The notes below the pieces were generated by a model, which had not been told where the DNA came from, searched no databases, and saw only the letters and a list, made by a program, of their open reading frames with translations. A program made the position numbers and the translations under genes. From positions 32,516 to 96,515 of the forward strand of contig JAFVGS010000049.1 in NCBI GenBank assembly GCA_017474845.1: 64,000 bases of DNA, read 5' to 3'. Source of the DNA: Prevotella sp. Its GTDB lineage: Bacteria > Bacteroidota > Bacteroidia > Bacteroidales > Bacteroidaceae. Below are positions 59,467-64,000 of the stretch, in pieces. Numbering within the stretch: position 1 is the stretch's first letter; every line of letters starts with the position of its first letter.

Positions 59467-61398
59467 ATGAGCTTTTTCAATAAGCTATTCAACTGGTACT
59501 TTAACAAGAATGCCCTGCCGTTCTGGTGCATCCTTCTTTTCGACTGCATCATCCTGCTGCTGTCGGGACTCATCAGCCACACCGTTTTCAATTACTGGTC
59601 GCTGGGTAATGAGAGCTTCGCCATGGTGCTGAGCACGCTGGTGCTGTTCGTGATGCTGAGCACTGTCGGCAGTAAGGTGTTCTACACCTATGCAGGCATC
59701 CTGCGCTATTCGTCGTTCGTCGACCTGCAGCGCGTGGGCTATGCCAACGTCTTGTCGTGCGCCATCGTGCTGACGGTCCACTACTGGATGAGCAACTATC
59801 CTGAGATGTATTTCCGGCATCTCTCCGTCCGTGAGATCGTCGTGATGTTCGTCCTGGCGACGTTGTTCCAGTGGGCCGTGCGCATCCTGGCAAAGAACGT
59901 GTTCGACGTGCTCACCAGCTCGAAGCGCTCCATCCGTGTGCTCATCTACGGTGCCATGTCGGGTGGTGTCGGCCTCGCGAAGAACATCAGCAGCCAGAAG
60001 CCGGCCCGTTACAAGGTGAAGGGCTTCATCGCCCACGACAAGCGCTACCGCCACAACCGGCTGTTGGGTGAGAAGGTCTATTCGCTGGAGGACGACCTGG
60101 CGGAGATCATTCGTGAGCGCCATATCGGAGGCATCATCGTGTCGCCCTATCGCACCAATGAGTTCCGCAACCATCAGGAGCTTCAGGACATGCTCATCGA
60201 GAACGGTGTGAAGATCTTCATGGCGCAGAATGCCCAGGAGTGGGTGAACATCGAGACGTCGAAGTATGACGACAGCCCTGAGGAGGCCCCGGCCTTTGAG
60301 GGTGTCAGTCTCAAGGAAGTGAGCGCAGAAGACTTGCTGCCCCGGTCGGAGATCAACGTCGACATGGTATCGGTGGAGAAGGAACTGACCGGCAAGCGTG
60401 TCATGATCACCGGGGCTGCCGGCAGTATCGGCTCGGAGCTGGTGAAGCAGGTGGCTGCCTTTAAGCCCGCCATCATGATCCTGATCGACCAGGCAGAGAC
60501 GCCTGAGCACGACATCCGGGTGATGATGGCGAGTGACTATCCGGAGGTGCGCTCTGAGACCATTGTCACCTCTATATGTAAAAAGGAACGCATGGAGCGT
60601 ATCTTTGCCGACTATATGCCCGACTATGTGTTCCATGCCGCCGCCTACAAGCATGTGCCGATGATGGAGGACAACCCCACGGAGGCCGTGCAGAACAATA
60701 TCATGGGTACGAAGACCATTGCCGACCTTGCGGTGAAGTATAATGCCAAGAAGTTCGTGATGGTGTCGACCGACAAGGCCGTGAACCCCACGAACGTGAT
60801 GGGCTGCTCGAAACGCATCTGCGAGATCTACGTGCAGTCGCTGAGCAAGGTGTCGAAGACGCAGTTCGTCACCACCCGCTTCGGCAATGTGTTAGGGTCT
60901 AACGGCTCGGTCATCCCCCTGTTCCAGGAGCAGATCCGCAATGGCGGTCCTGTCACCGTGACGCATCCGAACATCATCCGCTATTTCATGCTCATCCCCG
61001 AGGCGTGTAAGTTAGTGCTCGAGGCGGGCACGAAGGGCAAGGGCGGAGAGATCTTCGTGTTCGACATGGGCAAGCCGGTGAAGATTGCCGATCTGGCCCA
61101 GCGCATGATCAAGCTCTCCGGGGCCCGCAACATCAAGATCGTGTATACTGGCCTGCGCCCGGGTGAGAAACTCTATGAGGAGGTGCTCAACAATAAGGAG
61201 AACACTAAGCCCTCGTTCCATGAGAAGATCCGCATCGCCCAGGTGCGGGAGTATGACTACAAGCATGTTTTGAAGGATGTCGACGAGTTGATCAAGCTCG
61301 CCGGCAAGTTCGATGACCTCGCCACCGTCAAGAAGATGAAGGAGATCGTCCCCGAATACCGCTCCAATAACTCCATCTACGAGGAGCTCGACCGCTGA
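59467..61398 (+). CDS. Membrane-bound nucleoside-diphosphate-sugar dehydratase/epimerase (CapD/FlaA1/PglF type)
   Basis: The 643-residue protein has four to five N-terminal membrane helices (about 15-140), a first Rossmann domain (about 150-260, VLIYGAMSGGVGLAKN) and a C-terminal SDR domain (about 310-600). The SDR domain shows the NAD motif MITGAAGSIGSELV, AAAYKHVPMMEDNP and the active-site MVSTDKAVNPTNVMGCSKR. These enzymes convert UDP-GlcNAc to a 4-keto-6-deoxy sugar, the start of diaminobacillosamine or QuiNAc-type donors. It begins nine bases after the ATP-grasp gene and ends the visible EPS run. Confidence 0.94.
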   Translation: MSFFNKLFNWYFNKNALPFWCILLFDCIILLLSGLISHTVFNYWSLGNESFAMVLSTLVLFVMLSTVGSKVFYTYAGILRYSSFVDLQRVGYANVLSCAIVLTVHYWMSNYPEMYFRHLSVREIVVMFVLATLFQWAVRILAKNVFDVLTSSKRSIRVLIYGAMSGGVGLAKNISSQKPARYKVKGFIAHDKRYRHNRLLGEKVYSLEDDLAEIIRERHIGGIIVSPYRTNEFRNHQELQDMLIENGVKIFMAQNAQEWVNIETSKYDDSPEEAPAFEGVSLKEVSAEDLLPRSEINVDMVSVEKELTGKRVMITGAAGSIGSELVKQVAAFKPAIMILIDQAETPEHDIRVMMASDYPEVRSETIVTSICKKERMERIFADYMPDYVFHAAAYKHVPMMEDNPTEAVQNNIMGTKTIADLAVKYNAKKFVMVSTDKAVNPTNVMGCSKRICEIYVQSLSKVSKTQFVTTRFGNVLGSNGSVIPLFQEQIRNGGPVTVTHPNIIRYFMLIPEACKLVLEAGTKGKGGEIFVFDMGKPVKIADLAQRMIKLSGARNIKIVYTGLRPGEKLYEEVLNNKENTKPSFHEKIRIAQVREYDYKHVLKDVDELIKLAGKFDDLATVKKMKEIVPEYRSNNSIYEELDR

Positions 61399-61432
61399 AT
61401 AAGAAAAAAATAGTTAAAATATAACCCGTTTC

Positions 61433-61464
61433 TTTGGTCTTTTGGAAAAGACTTCCTATCTTTG
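61433..61464 (+). promoter_or_regulatory. Promoter of the fimbrillin-anchor-like lipoprotein gene
   Basis: TTTG (61433-61436), 20 bases, TATCTTTG (61457-61464). It excludes a TTG at 61462 as the start and supports the ATG at 61516, leaving a leader of about 47 bases. Confidence 0.8.
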
Positions 61465-61515
61465 TCCCGTCATTGTGACAAAGTTAACACAAGTCTTACT
61501 ATCAAAGACCAAGAA

Positions 61516-62454
61516 ATGAAAAAAAGTTATTTAAATTCAGCTGCCCTTTGTGGCATGGCCCTTTTGTTGGGCACAGTAGTAACCCTCAGCAGTTGTTCTG
61601 CAGACGCTGAGGAAGTGATGAACCCTTCAAGCCAGTCGTCTGGCCCCTGTGCCCCGGTGAGGGTGCGCGTCAGCGACTTCTCCATGTCGATGGACGATAT
61701 GTCGTCGGGAGGAGGCTTGACGCGAGCGGCCCAGAATCCGGGAGACTATTTCACATCAAGTGCCATGACCCTGGCGTTCTATGATGCCGGTGGCACCGAG
61801 GTCTACAAGACCACCCAGGTACAGGGCGACGGCACTTACACCACCTTTGGCGAGTTCACGGCCAATCTACCGGTGGGCACCTACACCATGGTGGCATTAG
61901 GTTACGCCTATTACGATGGCGATGTGTTCTTCCTCACCAGTCCTACCGCTGCCGGTTTCACCAGCGAGCGCCCCCGAGAGACCTTCTGCAAGACGCAGAG
62001 CGTCACGGTGACCAGCTCAGCACCGCTGGACCTCACGGTAACCCTGAACCGCATCGTCTCAGCGCTCGACATCAATTCTACAGACAACCGTCCGGCAGGC
62101 ATTGCCAAGATCCGTACCACATACGCCAAGGGCGGCAAGACGTTCAACCCCACCACGGGTCTCGCCACTACTGATGCCGGTTTCACGCAGACCAACACGC
62201 CTTCAGCGGCTGTCGGGGCTCACATCGGAGTGTCCAGCTTCCCGTTCTTAGCTACGGACGAGGAGGACATAGACGTCACCATCGAGGTCTTGGATGCAGC
62301 CAACAACGTGCTCTTCACCCATACGGCATCTAACGTGCCCTTCAAGCGCAACCGCAAGACCATCCTCACTGGTAACATCTTCACCGCTTCCGCCTCCTCC
62401 GCCGCCTTCCGCTTCGAAACCGACTGGCTCACCTCCGAAACCATCCCCTTCTAA
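61516..62454 (+). CDS. FimB/Mfa2-like surface lipoprotein
   Basis: The 312-residue protein begins with a type II signal peptide (MKKSYLNSAALCGMALLLGT to the lipobox LSSC). Two beta-sandwich modules follow: the first has TSSAMTLAFYDAGGTEVYKTTQ and LPVGTYTMVALGYAYYDGD, the second VTLNRIVSALDINSTDNRPAG. This pattern is typical of FimB/Mfa2 fimbrial anchor proteins of Bacteroidales, which cap or anchor short pili. No fimbrillin or usher-like genes are adjacent within the window. A word-repeat element starts right after the stop. Confidence 0.75.
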   Translation: MKKSYLNSAALCGMALLLGTVVTLSSCSADAEEVMNPSSQSSGPCAPVRVRVSDFSMSMDDMSSGGGLTRAAQNPGDYFTSSAMTLAFYDAGGTEVYKTTQVQGDGTYTTFGEFTANLPVGTYTMVALGYAYYDGDVFFLTSPTAAGFTSERPRETFCKTQSVTVTSSAPLDLTVTLNRIVSALDINSTDNRPAGIAKIRTTYAKGGKTFNPTTGLATTDAGFTQTNTPSAAVGAHIGVSSFPFLATDEEDIDVTIEVLDAANNVLFTHTASNVPFKRNRKTILTGNIFTASASSAAFRFETDWLTSETIPF

Positions 62455-62456
62455 GT

Positions 62457-62607
62457 AACATCTTAAATATAACATCTAAAAACACGAAAGAAACGAAAAA
62501 GTATTAGTTTTTTTAGAGTTTTTCGATGTGAAATAATAACATCTAAAGACACGAAAGAGACGAATATTTTTAGTTTATTCCGTGTTTTTAGATGTTGAAA
62601 ATAAAAA
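62457..62607. repeat. AACATCTAAA-family repeat before the second GxxExxY gene (copy D1)
   Basis: It contains two element copies. The second (62538-62607) starts AACATCTAAAGACACGAAAG and ends CGTGTTTTTAGATGTTG plus an A-rich tail; its ends form a 16-base inverted repeat with one mismatch. This 70-base block recurs after the gene at 63034-63103 with a single substitution. Confidence 0.95.
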
Positions 62608-62640
62608 GAACTTATTTTCGATGTTGAAAATTAGAAGAAG

Positions 62641-63015
62641 ATGTCACTACTATACGCAGACGAATCATACAAGATAAACGGAGCCCTTTACGAAGTACAC
62701 AAGATTTTAGGTCCCGGACTTCTGGAAAAGGTCTATCAGGAAGCACTTGAAAAAGAACTGACCCTTCAGGGTATTCCGTTTGAGCGCGAGGAAAACTTCA
62801 CTATTATTTATAAAGGTGAGGAACTTGAACAGAAGTACATTGCTGACTTTGTATGTTACAATAAAATCGTTGTAGAACTAAAATCGGTCGATGAACTTCT
62901 TCCAGTTCACACAGCTCAAGTCATTAACTATTTAGCCATTACAGGTTATAAGCTAGGACTGCTGGTGAACTTCAATGCTGAAAAGATAAAACCCGAACGC
63001 ATCGTGAGGTATTGA
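62641..63015 (+). CDS. GxxExxY-family protein (PD-(D/E)XK-like), copy 2
   Basis: The 124-residue protein contains GLLEKVY (the GxxExxY signature) in INGALYEVHKILGPGLLEKV. The nuclease-like KYIADFVCYNKIVVELKSVD (Asp, then E-x-K) and a QVINYLAIT helix follow. It is a paralogue of the protein at 36865. It is AT-richer than neighbouring genes and is sandwiched between 70-base direct repeats that fill both intergenic gaps. Biochemical function unknown. Confidence 0.87.
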   Translation: MSLLYADESYKINGALYEVHKILGPGLLEKVYQEALEKELTLQGIPFEREENFTIIYKGEELEQKYIADFVCYNKIVVELKSVDELLPVHTAQVINYLAITGYKLGLLVNFNAEKIKPERIVRY

Positions 63016-63103
63016 TAACATCTTAATATTTATAACATCTAAAGACACGAAAGAAACGAATATTTTTAGTTTATTCCGTGTTTTTAGATGTTGAAAATAA
63101 AAA
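63016..63103. repeat. AACATCTAAA-family repeat after the second GxxExxY gene (copy D2)
   Basis: It starts directly at the GxxExxY stop with TAACATCTTAATATTTATAA, paralleling the start of D1 (TAACATCTTAAATATAACAT). It continues with the 70-base block shared with D1. A further GATGTTTTTAGATGTTG fragment leads up to the manA ATG. Confidence 0.95.
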
Positions 63104-63133
63104 AAGAAGATGTTTTTAGATGTTGAAAATAAA

Positions 63134-64000
63134 ATGCAATTATACCCATTACTATTCCAACCCAACCTCCACACAGTAGTGTGGGGCGGCAGCCAGCTCA
63201 GGCCCTACAAAGGCCTTGCTCCTTCTGATGAGCCCATAGGCGAGAGCTGGGAGGTGAGCGCTGTGCCTACCAGCACCAGCATCATCTGTAATGGCGTATA
63301 TGCCGGCAAAGACCTCGTTTCAGTCATCAATGAACACCCCGATGCCATCCTTGGCAAGAAGGTCAATGAGAAGTATCATGGCCAACTGCCATTGCTGGTG
63401 AAGTTCATCGATGCCAGGCATGACCTGAGCATTCAGGTCCATCCCAATGACGAGATGGCCATGCGCGAGCACGGCAAGATGGGCAAATCCGAGATGTGGT
63501 ATATCATCAAGGCCGATAAGGGCGCCCACCTCTATGCAGGCTTTAATCAGCAGATCACCCCATACGAATACCAGAAGCGGGTAGAGGACGGATCGATCAC
63601 GGAAGTCCTTGCCGACCACAAGGTGAAAGCCGGTGACGTATTCTTCTTGCCAGCAGGCCGTGTCCACGCTATCTGTGGTGGTGTGATGTTGGCAGAGGTG
63701 CAACAGTCATCCGATGTCACCTATCGCATTTTCGACTATAATCGTCCAGGCATGGATGGCAAGCCCCGTGAACTCCATACCGAGTTAGCAGCCAAGGCCC
63801 TTGATTTTCACGTTGAGTCCAGCTACCGTACGGACTATCCGGAAACCACCAACAGGGCAGTTCAGGTTATCGATACCCCTTTTTTCGATGTGCGCGTGAT
63901 GGAGATTAACAAGCCCAAGCACCGTGACATGCGTAAATACGGCAGTTTTGTCATTTCGATGTGTCTTGAAGGCGACTGCCAGATTCGCGTTCGCAGCACC
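63134..64000 (+). CDS. manA: Mannose-6-phosphate isomerase, class I (3'-truncated by window edge)
   Basis: The frame opens at the ATG at 63134 and stays open through the window end (289 codons). It begins MQLYPLLFQPNLHTVVWGG and shows the zinc-site motifs DLSIQVHPND, KSEMWYII and FFLPAGRVHAICGG of type I phosphomannose isomerases. It interconverts fructose-6-phosphate and mannose-6-phosphate, feeding GDP-mannose/fucose synthesis, which fits the neighbouring polysaccharide locus. The C-terminal part lies outside the window. Confidence 0.94.
   Translation, partial: MQLYPLLFQPNLHTVVWGGSQLRPYKGLAPSDEPIGESWEVSAVPTSTSIICNGVYAGKDLVSVINEHPDAILGKKVNEKYHGQLPLLVKFIDARHDLSIQVHPNDEMAMREHGKMGKSEMWYIIKADKGAHLYAGFNQQITPYEYQKRVEDGSITEVLADHKVKAGDVFFLPAGRVHAICGGVMLAEVQQSSDVTYRIFDYNRPGMDGKPRELHTELAAKALDFHVESSYRTDYPETTNRAVQVIDTPFFDVRVMEINKPKHRDMRKYGSFVISMCLEGDCQIRVRST

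Noticed and set aside
59485-60654. 389-codon open frame on the minus strand
   Set aside because: Antisense to the CapD-type dehydratase; the composition is rich in His, Arg and Asp as expected of a mirror frame of a GC-rich gene.
61462-61515. N-terminal extension of the FimB/Mfa2-like lipoprotein from a TTG at 61462
   Set aside because: The TTG is part of the promoter -7 box and the extension would bury the signal peptide.
63320-63703. Minus-strand open frame of 127 codons near the right edge
   Set aside because: It is antisense to manA, whose plus-strand frame is open to the window end and carries all phosphomannose isomerase motifs.

Overview
The window reads as chromosomal DNA of a gut- or rumen-type Bacteroidota, most likely Prevotellaceae (Prevotella/Segatella/Xylanibacter group). 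The reasons are a SusC/SusD pair with surface lipoproteins, Bacteroidota-type promoters (TTTG, 19-21 nt, TAnnTTTG) before many genes, no consistent Shine-Dalgarno, Prevotella-like C-terminal tails ending in GKK-type motifs on secreted enzymes, a split methylmalonyl-CoA decarboxylase sodium pump, and a UpxY-like NusG paralogue opening a polysaccharide locus. No tRNA, rRNA, CRISPR array, phage or plasmid gene was seen. No gene-free stretch exceeds about 290 bases.

Layout. 2-490: end of a diacylglycerol-kinase-like lipid kinase. 616-5289 (+): glycogen/alpha-glucan operon (debranching enzyme, GT4 synthase-like enzyme, GH57). 5368-9077 (-): sialidase-like protein translationally coupled to a GH3 beta-glycosidase with a PA14 insert. 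9367-28135 (-): a pectin utilisation region. It holds an ROK sugar kinase, a 1602-residue GH28-GH105-six-hairpin fusion, a PL1 pectate lyase, a CE8-like protein, SusC, SusD, a small surface lipoprotein and a separately transcribed glycan-binding-like protein. The two main pectin transcripts share a palindromic promoter-upstream site. 28293-30356 (+): membrane-anchored TPR/SpoIIE phosphatase. 30412-39271 (+): housekeeping run (LysE, DUF4924, RmlD, RF3, TsaC, ClC channel, GxxExxY protein, Fmt, mini-protein, Rpe) with hairpin spacers. 39287-43675: sigma factor, GHMP kinase-nucleotidyltransferase fusion, RmlA, unknown protein. 43881-46062 (+): ZapB-like, ZapA, RNase Y. 46122-53237 (-): FMN-binding protein, LuxR regulator plus Rid protein, decarboxylase beta/biotin/delta subunits without the carboxyltransferase, AspT-family transporter. 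53399-61398 (+): exopolysaccharide locus (NusG-like antiterminator, Wzc-type tyrosine autokinase, HAD phosphatase, Wza-type export lipoprotein, His-rich mini-protein, ATP-grasp, CapD/FlaA1-type dehydratase). 61516-64000 (+): Mfa2/FimB-like lipoprotein, second GxxExxY protein, start of manA.

The most unusual feature is the intergenic DNA. Many spacers between co-directional genes are built from 3-5 tandem copies of a 7-9-base word, with a different word per family (AAGGATTT, ACACAAAG, AATCTGTGT, GACAACTAT, ATAACGAA, CTTTTCA, GTTAAAGAA and others). They are often arranged as long near-perfect inverted repeats. One family carries a 31-bp core repeated one, three or four times, always in the same orientation relative to transcription. 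Both GxxExxY (PD-(D/E)XK-like) genes sit inside such elements, one bracketed by inverted arms of the AAGGATTT family and one by 70-bp direct repeats of another family. Similar word-repeats appear in-frame inside coding genes. I know of no described system that explains this. A repeat/nuclease partnership analogous to REP/RAYT is the hypothesis I would test first.
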